A DNA stretch of 64,000 bases from Neisseriaceae bacterium ESL0693 (GTDB lineage: Bacteria > Pseudomonadota > Gammaproteobacteria > Burkholderiales > Neisseriaceae), in the NCBI GenBank assembly GCA_029433475.1, contig JAQTIE010000008.1, positions 1 through 64,000 on the forward strand, read 5' to 3'. The notes beneath the pieces were generated by a model. It made no database searches and was not told where the DNA came from. It worked only from the letters and a program-made list of their open reading frames with translations. Below, piece by piece: positions 18,982 to 28,211 of this stretch. Each line of letters begins with the position of its first letter. The first letter of the stretch is position 1. The translations under genes were made by a program, and so were the position numbers.

Positions 18982-20133
18982 TTATTTCCCCAGCTCTTGT
19001 CTGACCAGCTCTGCAAAATATTTTACGCCTGTTGTTAATATCTCATCATTAAAATCAAAAGCGGGATTATGAAGATTGGCACCCTGGCCTGATCCTAGCC
19101 AGACATAAGCGCCGGGTGTTTTTTGCAGCATAAAAGCAAAATCTTCTGACCCCATTGATGGTTTCGGATCAATGATCACTTTGTCTTCGCCAACAATATG
19201 AGTAGCCGCCTTAATGGCTATTTCTGCCTGACTAGGGTGATTGATGGTTGCAGGATATCTGCGCTGATAGGTAATATCAGCCTTTGCGCCATAAGCCATG
19301 GCAATGCCTTGCGAGATCTCTTTAATCCGTTTTTCGGCCATATCCTGGATTTGTGCATTAAATGTTCTCACTGTGCCGCGAATAATGGCCTCTTGCGGCA
19401 ACACATTCCAGGTATCACCGCTATGTATTTGGGTCACACTGATCACTAATGAATCTATCGGATTGGTATTCCGGCTGACAATGGTTTGCAGGCTGGTTAC
19501 AATTTGGCTTGCAGTAACAATGGCATCTTTACCCTTTTGAGGTGATGCCGCATGGCCACCCAATCCTTTGACTGTTATTTCAAATACATCATAAGATGCC
19601 ATTAGTTCGCCATGCGCGATATAAAAGTAACCTAACTGCATATTAGACTGATTGTGCAGACCATATACCGCTTCAATGGGAAAACGATCAAATAAGCCGT
19701 TTTCAACCATCACTCTTCCTCCGCCTTCATTTTCTTCGGCAGGCTGGAATATTAAAACCACCGTTCCGGCAAAATGACGGTTTTCGGCAAGATATTTGGC
19801 GGTACCCAATAACATCGCTGTATGTCCATCATGACCACATGCATGCATTTTGCCTTGAATGATTGAGCGATAATTAATGTCATTGTCTTCAAGAATATCA
19901 AGCGCATCGATATCCGCGCGTAAACCAATCCAGCGCCCTTTCTGATCACCTTGAATAATGGCCACTACGCCTGTGGGCGCAAAATCGGTATATAATTCGG
20001 TGATACCAAAAGATTTCAGCTTATCAATAATGAATTCAGTCGTATTGTGCTCTTCAAACGCAGTTTCCGGATGCGCATGCAGATAATGCCGCCATGCCGT
20101 CATTTCTTGCTTTAAATCAGAAATTTTACCCAT
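18982..20133 (-). CDS. M20 family amidohydrolase (hippurate/N-acyl amino acid hydrolase type)
   Basis: A 383-residue zinc-dependent peptidase of subfamily M20D, which cleaves N-acyl amino acids, hippurate or indole-3-acetyl conjugates. Metal-binding words are visible: HACGHDGHTAML near residue 100, QPAEENEGGG near 135, GLHNQ near 165 and MGSEDFAFML near 330; the dimerisation lid lies about 185-295. The ATG at 20133 has AAAGGG eight bases upstream and is preferred to the in-frame TTG at 20148, which lies inside that site. It stands alone between two long AT-rich gaps with no operon partner. The natural substrate cannot be told from sequence. Confidence 0.87.
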   Translation of the reverse strand: MGKISDLKQEMTAWRHYLHAHPETAFEEHNTTEFIIDKLKSFGITELYTDFAPTGVVAIIQGDQKGRWIGLRADIDALDILEDNDINYRSIIQGKMHACGHDGHTAMLLGTAKYLAENRHFAGTVVLIFQPAEENEGGGRVMVENGLFDRFPIEAVYGLHNQSNMQLGYFYIAHGELMASYDVFEITVKGLGGHAASPQKGKDAIVTASQIVTSLQTIVSRNTNPIDSLVISVTQIHSGDTWNVLPQEAIIRGTVRTFNAQIQDMAEKRIKEISQGIAMAYGAKADITYQRRYPATINHPSQAEIAIKAATHIVGEDKVIIDPKPSMGSEDFAFMLQKTPGAYVWLGSGQGANLHNPAFDFNDEILTTGVKYFAELVRQELGK

Positions 20134-20833
20134 CACTTGCCCTTTCAACCGGTTAAGTTTAGTATCACCTTGCTATTACACCAACTATAATACAAAACCC
20201 TTTGTTTTCTAAATAGTAATTCAGACTATACGACAGTTATTTTAGTTATATGATGATAATCATTTATTAAAAATGACTGAATTATTATAAATAATGATAT
20301 AACAACATCATGCCGCTTAATATAAAACCGCCAGACAGGAATTAATCAAAGTAAACCCAATGAAATCATTTTACCGGTTATCTGGCCATAATATAAATCC
20401 TGTAACATTACATCATTGCTACACAACAAATAAATATTAATAACTCAGATTAATAATAATGGCACCATCAAGTACCCATGGCGGCTCTTAATTTTATATC
20501 TTCTCACCTAGGGTCTGTTTTTTATTAAATCAAATCTTTAATAATATTTTAATTATCCAAAACCGTATAACTAATTCATCATTAAATCATAGTTCAATGC
20601 GATTATATCCTAGTTTTACATTTCTTCTTTTAACTCATCATAAATCTGAAGTAATATGATTTAATTAGCTAAATTCTAATAGAGCTTTCTATTTTATATA
20701 GTTGGCAACACCATTATTGTGTTTTTATGACCAGAATTTAAAACCATGATGAAAGACAGATTTCATTGATATCTAGGTATTTATTTTCTGAATATGAATC
20801 TATTAAAGTAAACAATATTATAGCGAGCACGAT
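20134..20833. other. AT-rich divergent gap, nothing recognised
   Basis: About 700 nt of very AT-rich DNA between the divergent M20 hydrolase and the small secreted protein. It must contain both promoters. I see no open frame, structured RNA or repeat worth naming. Confidence 0.4.
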
Positions 20834-21184
20834 ATGATAAGAAAATCATTTTTATGGCTGATGCTATTTTGGAGTAATATGGTCTGGGCAGATGACAGCA
20901 CCTGTCTGATTCCGGATTATTACGCAGAACAGTCACTAAATGCTCATTGGCAGCACCAGACATTATCTTCATGGCGCCAGACCTCATTAAAACCCTACGC
21001 TGATTCAGCTTCAATCATGGCTTATCTGGATCAGATTGCCACTAAAGCATTTCAGCAACCCAAGGTACCCGCTTCGCAGCAATCAGAACAGTTATACCGG
21101 TTTGTCCGCCAGATACATCACGAATGTATTCGCGATCTGGTGCAGTCTGATCATTCATCAGACCAGACAACACCAGATCAATAG
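20834..21184 (+). CDS. small secreted protein of unknown function
   Basis: A 116-residue protein I do not recognise. It starts with a good signal peptide: Arg-Lys, then SFLWLMLFWSNMVWA and a likely signal-peptidase I site after Ala19. The mature part of about 97 residues is hydrophilic, Gln- and Ser-rich, with Trp residues and just two cysteines (Cys24 and one in HHECIRDL near residue 98), which could form a disulfide in the periplasm. No lipobox. It converges with the PerM-type gene, with 14 nt between stops. Probably periplasmic; function unknown. Confidence 0.65.
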   Translation: MIRKSFLWLMLFWSNMVWADDSTCLIPDYYAEQSLNAHWQHQTLSSWRQTSLKPYADSASIMAYLDQIATKAFQQPKVPASQQSEQLYRFVRQIHHECIRDLVQSDHSSDQTTPDQ

Positions 21185-21198
21185 ACTGCCCGGATAAT

Positions 21199-22227
21199 TT
21201 AAATCAGCTTCATTTCTTTTAAAGACAGTTTTAAAAAAGCATAAAAGATGGGCGCAAAAACCAGCCCGATGACACCAAACAAGGTTTCCAGAAACAACAT
21301 GGCAATCAGTAATTCACAGATACCGGCATGGATTTTACCACCCACAATTTTGGCATTGAGTACATATTCAAATTTATGAATAAAGATCAGATAAATAGTT
21401 ACGACAATAGCCACTTTAAAGGAAATGGATAAACCGATAAAAAACATGATGACGTTGACCACCAGATTGCCGATGATCGGAATCAGACCAAAAACAAAAG
21501 TCGCAATCACCAGGGTTTTTCGGAAAGGCAGATCAATACCAAAAATCGGTAAAACAACAAACAGGAAAATCAGCGTCATTACCGCATTGAATAATGCAAT
21601 AATCACCTGCGAAAAAGCCACATACTGAAAAACCAGTACCAGCCGATCCAGACAATGCTCCAAAGCTATTTTGAGCGCCGGTTGCTGAGCTACGCCATTT
21701 TTAGTGCGTTTTTTCTGCTGAAAACCGAGAATCAGGCCAATGATCATGCCAACAACAATGATGATCAACAGATGAAAAACGTTTTTAACAATCGATTGCA
21801 GATAAAAAACATGCTCTTTAAGGTAGTCTACAATCGTGGCCTGAATCTGATCAATATTATCAGGCAGATAATTACCGATACTGGCCGGTAAAGTATGCGA
21901 TACTTTATCTATAACCGACTGGATATTCTCCATGGTTTCAGTAGGATGCTTGGCAAGATCAAGAAAATAACTGAATATATAGCCAAAACCACCAATAAAA
22001 ATCACCACGATGATACTGGTCAGTAACAATACTGAAACCAGGCGGGATTTATGACCAAACCGCTGCATGCGGCAAGATAAAAAGTGATCGAGCTTCAACA
22101 CCAGCGTATAGGTGAGTAAACCGGTGATCACCGCTGCCATGAGGTGTACTTGCATTAAAATAATAAAAAATATCGAAAATACAGCAACACAGAATAGATC
22201 CAATTTGGTTTGGGTATTCAATGACAT
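21199..22227 (-). CDS. AI-2E family (PerM/TqsA-type) membrane protein
   Basis: A 342-residue inner-membrane protein with seven to eight hydrophobic segments. The C-terminal half carries family words such as LIPIIGNLVVNVIMFFIGL and the final MLFLETLFGVIGLVFAPI. Members are named AI-2 exporters (TqsA) or permease PerM, and some move Na+/H+; the substrate here is unknown. ATG 22227 has AAGGA seven bases upstream, so it is preferred to the ATG six codons earlier. Single gene; no partner that suggests quorum sensing. Confidence 0.85.
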   Translation of the reverse strand: MSLNTQTKLDLFCVAVFSIFFIILMQVHLMAAVITGLLTYTLVLKLDHFLSCRMQRFGHKSRLVSVLLLTSIIVVIFIGGFGYIFSYFLDLAKHPTETMENIQSVIDKVSHTLPASIGNYLPDNIDQIQATIVDYLKEHVFYLQSIVKNVFHLLIIIVVGMIIGLILGFQQKKRTKNGVAQQPALKIALEHCLDRLVLVFQYVAFSQVIIALFNAVMTLIFLFVVLPIFGIDLPFRKTLVIATFVFGLIPIIGNLVVNVIMFFIGLSISFKVAIVVTIYLIFIHKFEYVLNAKIVGGKIHAGICELLIAMLFLETLFGVIGLVFAPIFYAFLKLSLKEMKLI

Positions 22228-22467
22228 TAGGTTATCCTTGAGCATGAATGGTTTTATTGACTGCTAATCAGACGATACCACAACCGTATTGAGTCCGTCG
22301 TCCATCAGAGAAGCATATTTTACGCCTTTATCCATGAATGCAAACCCGAAAGTTTCTATAACCAAAGTCGGGATTTATTCATGAGGCTGATTTGATCTGA
22401 TGAATCAGAGAGCGGCAGTGCTTAAATGCCTTGACTCATACGCATTCCAGTATCTCCATCGGGTATT

Positions 22468-23133
22468 TTAAACAAAATTCAGAATCGGCCAGCCATGTGA
22501 ACGCGCATACTGACTCAGTTTTTCATCCGGATTCACAGCTACAGGTTCATCCACCAATTGCAGTAATGGCAGATCATTGAAAGAATCACTGTAAAAATAG
22601 ACTTTATCGTAGTCGCTCAATTGTGCCTGACGTTCAGCCAGCCATTGATGCAAGCGGGTAATTTTGCCTTCTTTGAAGCTGGGCACGCCCACATAGCGGC
22701 CAGTATAATTACCGGCCTCATCGGTCTGTAACGAAACACCGATAATATTCTGAATTCCGAATTCCTGGGCAATCGGAGTAATTAAAAATTCATTGGTGGC
22801 GGAAATCATCAATAATTCATCACCGGCATCACGATGGCTTTGTACCAGCAATCGAGCCATACTGGTGATGTGCGGTAAAATATAGGCTTGCATGAATTCC
22901 TGATGCATGGCATTGAGTTCTGCCCGACTGAAACGACTTAAGGGCGCCAGCTGAAAAGCCAGAAATTCATCAATATCCAGACAACCATTCAGATAATCCT
23001 GATAGAATTTATGATTTTTCATGTCCACAAACTGCTGGTCAACGATGCCTTTTTTCATGAGGTATTTAGGCCATTCGTTATCCGAATCGCAGTTTATCAA
23101 TGTGTGATCCAGGTCAAAAATCACCAGATTCAT
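22468..23133 (-). CDS. HAD-IB hydrolase, SerB-like phosphatase
   Basis: A 221-residue haloacid-dehalogenase phosphatase. Motif I is IFDLDHTLINCDSD (Asp7 nucleophile, Asp9), motif II MISATN near residue 110, motif III the Lys in FKEGKITRL and motif IV YFYSDSFNDLPLL near residue 182. The pattern is that of the HAD-IB/SerB-like group, whose members dephosphorylate phosphoserine, histidinol phosphate or lysophosphatidic acid. The short N-terminus without an ACT domain argues against classical SerB. The ATG overlaps the hda stop by 4 nt (ATGA), so the pair is translationally coupled, an arrangement I recall as common in betaproteobacteria. Confidence 0.82.
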   Translation of the reverse strand: MNLVIFDLDHTLINCDSDNEWPKYLMKKGIVDQQFVDMKNHKFYQDYLNGCLDIDEFLAFQLAPLSRFSRAELNAMHQEFMQAYILPHITSMARLLVQSHRDAGDELLMISATNEFLITPIAQEFGIQNIIGVSLQTDEAGNYTGRYVGVPSFKEGKITRLHQWLAERQAQLSDYDKVYFYSDSFNDLPLLQLVDEPVAVNPDEKLSQYARSHGWPILNFV

Positions 23134-23798
23134 GCATGCTCCTGTTGTTTTAATAATTGACGTAATAAAGGTAAGGTAATCCGGCGCCGTTGTACCAGCG
23201 AATATTCATTCAGGGTATTCAGCATCAGTAACAGACTGTCCAGATCGCGACGCCAGTGAGCCAGCAAATAATGCACCACTTCCGCGTCAACCGGTATCTG
23301 GCGCGCTTTGGCCATGCTCATGAGCGCATCAAATTTTTCTTCATCGCTCAGTGGTTTGATTTCATACACCAGACAATACGCCATCCGGGTACGCAAATCC
23401 TCACGTATCATTAACTGATGAGGCGGCAAGGTAGAGCTGAGCAGCAGACTGCCCTGGCGGCGGTTATGGAAATCATTAAACAATGCAAACAGTTGTTGTT
23501 GTTCAGTGGTATTGAGAAATTCGATCTGATCGACGGCGACACAATCCATTTCCAATAGCCAGTTGCCCAATCCTTCACGGGCTGCATCCACATATTCAGC
23601 ACGCTGACCGCGCGCCTGCGCCTGGGCAACCCATGCCTGTAATAAGTGGCTTTTACCGCTGCCTTCTTCTCCCCAGACGAAGATAAACGGTTCATGCTGA
23701 CTTTGTAATACATGAATCAGGCCGGCATTGGCATGACCCAGAAATTTATCGAAACCAGGATAGCTGCGATCATCAAAATCAAAAATCAGTTGGTTCAC
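23130..23798 (-). CDS. hda: DnaA regulatory inactivator Hda
   Basis: A 222-residue DnaA-like AAA+ protein that, with the DNA-loaded clamp, triggers ATP hydrolysis on DnaA to prevent re-initiation. The N-terminus MNQLIFDF contains a QL[IL]F-type clamp-binding motif. Walker A is GEEGSGKSHLL (43-53); Walker B is CVAVDQIEFL; the AAA+ arginine-finger and sensor II areas lie in RRDLDSLLLMLNTL. It lacks the DNA-binding domain IV of DnaA. Same transcription unit as the SerB-like gene; glnE lies 90 nt upstream in the same direction. Confidence 0.92.
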   Translation of the reverse strand: MNQLIFDFDDRSYPGFDKFLGHANAGLIHVLQSQHEPFIFVWGEEGSGKSHLLQAWVAQAQARGQRAEYVDAAREGLGNWLLEMDCVAVDQIEFLNTTEQQQLFALFNDFHNRRQGSLLLSSTLPPHQLMIREDLRTRMAYCLVYEIKPLSDEEKFDALMSMAKARQIPVDAEVVHYLLAHWRRDLDSLLLMLNTLNEYSLVQRRRITLPLLRQLLKQQEHA

Positions 23799-23888
23799 AA
23801 CAAGAAGGACTTAAGCTGAATAAAAATCAATTGTACGCTGCCAGACTGACTGGCAGCAAGCATTGTTGGTGGTGACGATGGCCGGGTA

Positions 23889-26582
23889 TCAGCTTCGCTG
23901 CGGAATCTGACCAAATACTTGCGTCCATAAATTGCTTACCGCCTGACAATGATCCAGTAAAACCTCATTGACCTGTACCTTGAGTGCATCACGCAACCGG
24001 GTATTGTGCTGTTGCTGACGATAATAGCGATAAGCCTGACCACTGGCTTTGGCCAGACGATCATCAATCAGCCCAAGATCAGCCGCCATATTTAATAAAG
24101 CAATATTGCCATAATTGTGTAATAGCTGCGGATACTGGTGCGCATGCGCCAAAATCAGATACTGCACAACAAATTCCACATCGACCACCCCACCCCGCAT
24201 GTATTTAACATCATTCTCCACAGGGGGATGGGTGGGGAACATTTTTTCCCGCATGGCAATAATGTCCTGCTGTAACGGCAAAAGATCCCGTGGCCGGCAC
24301 AGAATTTCCTGCCGAATCGCTTCAAACGCAACACCTGTATCCTGATGACCGCCAATAAAACGTGCCCGTGTCAGCGCCTGATGTTCCCATGTCCAGGCCT
24401 GTTGGCGCTGATAACGGCTAAAAGCCTGAATATGAATGGCAGTAAAGCCGGCTTCACCATTCGGGCGTAACCTAAGATCAATGTCATACAATAAACCGGC
24501 GCCGGTAGGTACCGTTAGCCACGAAGTCAGCCGGCGTGCCAGACGGGTATATGTATCGGCCGCATCAGGATGATCGTCATCAAAAACATACACCAGATCC
24601 AGATCAGAGGCATAGCCCAGCTCTTTACCGCCTAATTTGCCATAACCAATCACAGCAAACCGGGGTTGATCAGTATGTTTGTGGGGTAATTGCTGCCATA
24701 CCTGCCTTAAAGCGGTCTGAATGATAACATCGGCCAGCGCCGACAATTGATCTGACAGTGACTCAATCGACCATAATCCGGCCAGATCCTGCACCGTCAG
24801 GCGGAAAATCTGTGCATGCTGAAAGCGGCGCAAGGCATCCATCTGCGCCTCAACATCATCGCCACATTCATCCAAGGCCTGGATTAATTGCTGTGACCAG
24901 CAGGCTGTATCCTCTTCGGGGTGTAACAATTCATTACTCAATAGCTCATCCAATAGCACCGGATGACGACACAAATAAGAAGCCGCCCAACTGCTTTGGC
25001 TCATGAAACCAGCCAGTTTATCCAATGTTTCTGGATGTTCATGCAAAAAGGCCAGATAGGCACTTCTGCGCCCGATGGCTTCCAGAAAATCCAGTATCCG
25101 GCTTAAAGTCTGGGTGGGATGGGTGCATTTGGCGGCTGCATTCAGAATCAATGGTTTCATTTCATCCAGATGCTGACGTGCCGTGGCCGATAATTGCCGA
25201 TACTGGCTGCTCTGATGTAATTGATTCAGGCGCTGCCAGCTATAGGGCACTTCAAAACCACGCTGCTGCAATAAAGCCTGCTGGCGTGTGGCATCTTCAC
25301 CCTGACAAATTTCCATCAGATCGGCATCGTATGGCTGCTGTCGGGGCGATGACTGATTGATCAGGTCACCGAAAATCTGATTCACTGCCTGACGATGCTG
25401 GTTTAATTGTGCCAAAAAGGCAGCATAGGTATCAAAACCCATGCTTTGCGCCAGTCGTTGCTGCTGCTCTAATTCCAGCGGTAATGTTTGCGTTTGCTGA
25501 TCTTCCCAATACTGAAGCCGATGTTCGGTATCGCGCAAAAATACATACGCGGCCAGTAGTGTCTTAACCGTTTCAGGCGGCAGTATATTCAGTTTGGCCA
25601 GCTCTTTTAATGTGTCTTGTGTGCCCTGATTTTGTAAACTGCGTAACTGCCCGCCACGTATCAACTGAAAGATCTGCGCCACAAATTCCACTTCGCGGAT
25701 ACCGCCGGCGCCCAACTTGATATTATCGGTCATGCCCTTGCGGCTGACTTCTGTCTGAATCTGTTCATGCAGACGGCGCATGGCCTCATAGGCGTTGAAA
25801 TCCAGATATTTGCGAAACACAAACGGCCGCACCAATGCACTGATGTCATTCGAATGATCGGTGACCACCCGCGCTTTAATCCAGGCATAGCGCTCCCATT
25901 CGCGCCCCTGGGTAATCAGATACTGCTCCAAAGCCGCTTCATTGATCACCAGTGCACCGGCATCACCATCAGGGCGCAGGCGCATATCGACCCGGAATAC
26001 CTGTCCATCACCGGTTATATTATTTAATAACGCAATGATTTTCTGTCCGACTTTGGTAAAAAATTCCTGATTACTTTTCTGGCGCCGGCCATCGGTTTCA
26101 CCGGCCTCTGGGAAGACAAAAATCAGGTCAATATCTGAAGAGACATTCAATTCATAGCCACCCATCTTGCCCATGGCAACCACACTCAGGCGTTGCGGCA
26201 GGCCAGAATCATCACCGTGGGGCTGACCATATAAATCAGCATAATACTGATGGGCAAATGCTTCAGCGATTCTGATCGCAAAATCGGCAAAGAGCGTAAT
26301 GGTGGTGGTCACCTCCGCCAGAGTACTGACCCGCGCCAGATCGCGGGTCATGATGTGTGCCATCACATGGCGACGCAATAACCGCAGTTGCCGCGCAATT
26401 TCTGTTTCATTCTGCTCTTGCTGCCAGCGCGTCCAGTCGGTAAAAACCAAAAAATCATTATAGCTTAAACTTTTTTGTAACCCATCAGATAATCGGTTTA
26501 TATCCAGTAGGCCATTGTCCAATTGACGCGCAAGATAAGGCGAATAGACACGGGCTGTATTTAATAGTTGTTCAGGCATCAT
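23889..26582 (-). CDS. glnE: glutamine synthetase adenylyltransferase/deadenylylase GlnE
   Basis: An 897-residue enzyme that adds and removes AMP on glutamine synthetase, responding to PII status. It has two nucleotidyltransferase domains in tandem: the deadenylylase half with GKMGGYELNVSSDIDLIFV (about 170-190) and the adenylylase half with GYGKLGGKELGYASDLDLV (about 645-663), each with the DxD metal motif, separated by helical regulatory segments. Length is slightly below the roughly 945 of E. coli. Together with glnD it means a full GS-PII cascade is likely. It is upstream of hda on the same strand and may share its transcript. Confidence 0.96.
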   Translation of the reverse strand: MMPEQLLNTARVYSPYLARQLDNGLLDINRLSDGLQKSLSYNDFLVFTDWTRWQQEQNETEIARQLRLLRRHVMAHIMTRDLARVSTLAEVTTTITLFADFAIRIAEAFAHQYYADLYGQPHGDDSGLPQRLSVVAMGKMGGYELNVSSDIDLIFVFPEAGETDGRRQKSNQEFFTKVGQKIIALLNNITGDGQVFRVDMRLRPDGDAGALVINEAALEQYLITQGREWERYAWIKARVVTDHSNDISALVRPFVFRKYLDFNAYEAMRRLHEQIQTEVSRKGMTDNIKLGAGGIREVEFVAQIFQLIRGGQLRSLQNQGTQDTLKELAKLNILPPETVKTLLAAYVFLRDTEHRLQYWEDQQTQTLPLELEQQQRLAQSMGFDTYAAFLAQLNQHRQAVNQIFGDLINQSSPRQQPYDADLMEICQGEDATRQQALLQQRGFEVPYSWQRLNQLHQSSQYRQLSATARQHLDEMKPLILNAAAKCTHPTQTLSRILDFLEAIGRRSAYLAFLHEHPETLDKLAGFMSQSSWAASYLCRHPVLLDELLSNELLHPEEDTACWSQQLIQALDECGDDVEAQMDALRRFQHAQIFRLTVQDLAGLWSIESLSDQLSALADVIIQTALRQVWQQLPHKHTDQPRFAVIGYGKLGGKELGYASDLDLVYVFDDDHPDAADTYTRLARRLTSWLTVPTGAGLLYDIDLRLRPNGEAGFTAIHIQAFSRYQRQQAWTWEHQALTRARFIGGHQDTGVAFEAIRQEILCRPRDLLPLQQDIIAMREKMFPTHPPVENDVKYMRGGVVDVEFVVQYLILAHAHQYPQLLHNYGNIALLNMAADLGLIDDRLAKASGQAYRYYRQQQHNTRLRDALKVQVNEVLLDHCQAVSNLWTQVFGQIPQRS

Positions 26583-26752
26583 GATGGCACATCATTAAAA
26601 AACACAAGCCATCATAGCGTTATTTGTTTCGAATGTGAACGATTACAGCACCATAATCAGAAAATAAGACTAAAATAGTCGCTTTATGGTTGAATGAGAA
26701 CCTACTAAAGCAAAACAGCAGTGATGGCAGACACAACCGTTTTCGCCCATGA

Positions 26753-27391
26753 CTAAGACAATACCGTCAGATCAGCCAGACCGGACGACTGCACAATAGT
26801 GGTGTTCATCTCGGTAGGACATTCCAGCCAGACGGAGTAATCTTCAGGCTTTAACATCACTACTGTGCGCTTTGGCTGGCCGGGCTTATGAAACTGAGAC
26901 ATGAAAACATCATCGGCAGCACTGACCGTCAGCATGGTAAAACTCACCACCACTTCAGTACTGATTTTATCTACCCATCGATCCCATAAACCGGCAATAC
27001 CGATAGGCTGACCATCGGCACGGGCAATACGCGCAGGCTGATAGTGACCGCTGCGCCAGTCTGGTTCTACAATCCAGTCGGCGGGAATAATACATTTTTG
27101 CCGGCGTGCCCAGGCCTGACGATAAGCCGGCGCCTGTGCCACCCGCTCAACGCGCGCATTCATGGTTGCAAATTTGATTTTGCGTTCTTTTGACCACGCC
27201 GGCAGTAAGCCAAATTCCGCACTGATCAATTCCAGATCAGAATCATGCTGTGGGTTTAAACGAATGATCGGCGCCGGATAATGATTAAAAACGTGATATT
27301 TGCCAACAGGGCTGTGCCAGTCTGAGGCCAGAGACAGGCCAAATTGCTGTAACCGCACTTTGTTTGAGGTAACTTCATAATTGGTACACAT
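26753..27391 (-). CDS. SRAP (YedK/HMCES-like) abasic-site DNA-protein crosslink protein
   Basis: A 212-residue SOS-response-associated peptidase family protein. Relatives use Cys2 to form a covalent link to abasic sites in single-stranded DNA. The start must be ATG 27391, which gives MCTNYE and exposes Cys2; GAGGA lies just ahead. The frame runs 16 codons further upstream without support. Other active-site candidates are NARVE, the Glu in IIPADWIVEPDW and the His in SQFHKPGQPKR. The usual GFYEW and HxRMP words are replaced by DWIVEPDW and HKPGQPKR, a divergent branch. Stand-alone gene. Confidence 0.85.
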   Translation of the reverse strand: MCTNYEVTSNKVRLQQFGLSLASDWHSPVGKYHVFNHYPAPIIRLNPQHDSDLELISAEFGLLPAWSKERKIKFATMNARVERVAQAPAYRQAWARRQKCIIPADWIVEPDWRSGHYQPARIARADGQPIGIAGLWDRWVDKISTEVVVSFTMLTVSAADDVFMSQFHKPGQPKRTVVMLKPEDYSVWLECPTEMNTTIVQSSGLADLTVLS

Positions 27392-27550
27392 ATTATCCTC
27401 ACCAGATACAATCGAAACCATGCATTGATTATAAATCAAATACTGCTATTGTTCCGACCCGACAATATCCGCATTATCCTGATTAATCCTTATTCCGGCC
27501 AACAGTATGGTTTCAAATAGAGTGATCACAACATTTGCTATCCAATATAC

Positions 27551-27582
27551 AAAAAAGCCGTAAACCATGATCGGATTACGGC
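27551..27582 (-). terminator. Rho-independent terminator of slyD
   Basis: Minus strand: GCCGTAA pairs with TTACGGC around a 12-nt loop and is followed by six T residues (27551-27556). It is about 57 nt past the slyD stop codon. Confidence 0.87.
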
Positions 27583-27638
27583 CATTCAGATTGCATCTGA
27601 TACCATGCGTTATTGATTAAATCAATCAAACGCCGGAA

Positions 27639-28121
27639 TTAATGATGGTGGTGATCATGGGCACCATGCACATGACCATGTTTCAGCTCTTCGGCGGTAG
27701 CATCGCGTACATCCGTCACTGTGGCTTTAAAGCGGATGCGCTGACCAGCCAGCGGGTGATTGCCATCCACCACGGCCTTACCATCGGCAACATCGGTAAT
27801 ACGGTAAACCATGGTATCCCCTGTTTCCGGATCATCTGCCTCAAACATCATGCCTACTTCAACCTCTACCGGAAACACGTCCAAAGGTTCAATCCGGATC
27901 AGGGTTTCGTCTTGTTCACCAAAGGCATCATCAGGCGCCAGCGTCACATCAACCACATCACCGACGGTTTTATCCTGTAACTGTTCTTCTACCAGAGGGA
28001 AAATACCATCATAGCCACCATGCAGATAGCTAATGGGTTCTTCCGTTTTATCAATCAGCTGATTATTGTCATCAAACATTTCATATTGCAGGCTGACAAC
28101 GTGGTTTTTAGCGATATTCAT
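27639..28121 (-). CDS. slyD: FKBP-type peptidyl-prolyl isomerase SlyD
   Basis: A 160-residue cytoplasmic prolyl isomerase and chaperone, also a nickel/zinc-binding protein feeding metalloenzymes in some bacteria. The N-terminal FKBP domain has the flap (IF) insertion: YLHGGYDGIFPLVEEQLQ near residue 29, then the acidic insert with VDVTLAPDDAFGE, then GNHPLAGQRIRFK. The C-terminus is His-rich, GHVHGAHDHHHH, a metal-binding tail shorter than that of E. coli SlyD. Single gene with its own terminator; rep lies 90 nt upstream on the same strand. Confidence 0.93.
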   Translation of the reverse strand: MNIAKNHVVSLQYEMFDDNNQLIDKTEEPISYLHGGYDGIFPLVEEQLQDKTVGDVVDVTLAPDDAFGEQDETLIRIEPLDVFPVEVEVGMMFEADDPETGDTMVYRITDVADGKAVVDGNHPLAGQRIRFKATVTDVRDATAEELKHGHVHGAHDHHHH

Positions 28122-28211
28122 CGTATTCTTTCTTCATTACAGTAAAGTGGCAAAACGCCGGACTGGCTCTAGTGTAACATGGATTAAGCCGGCCAACAGA
28201 AGCAAACCTGT

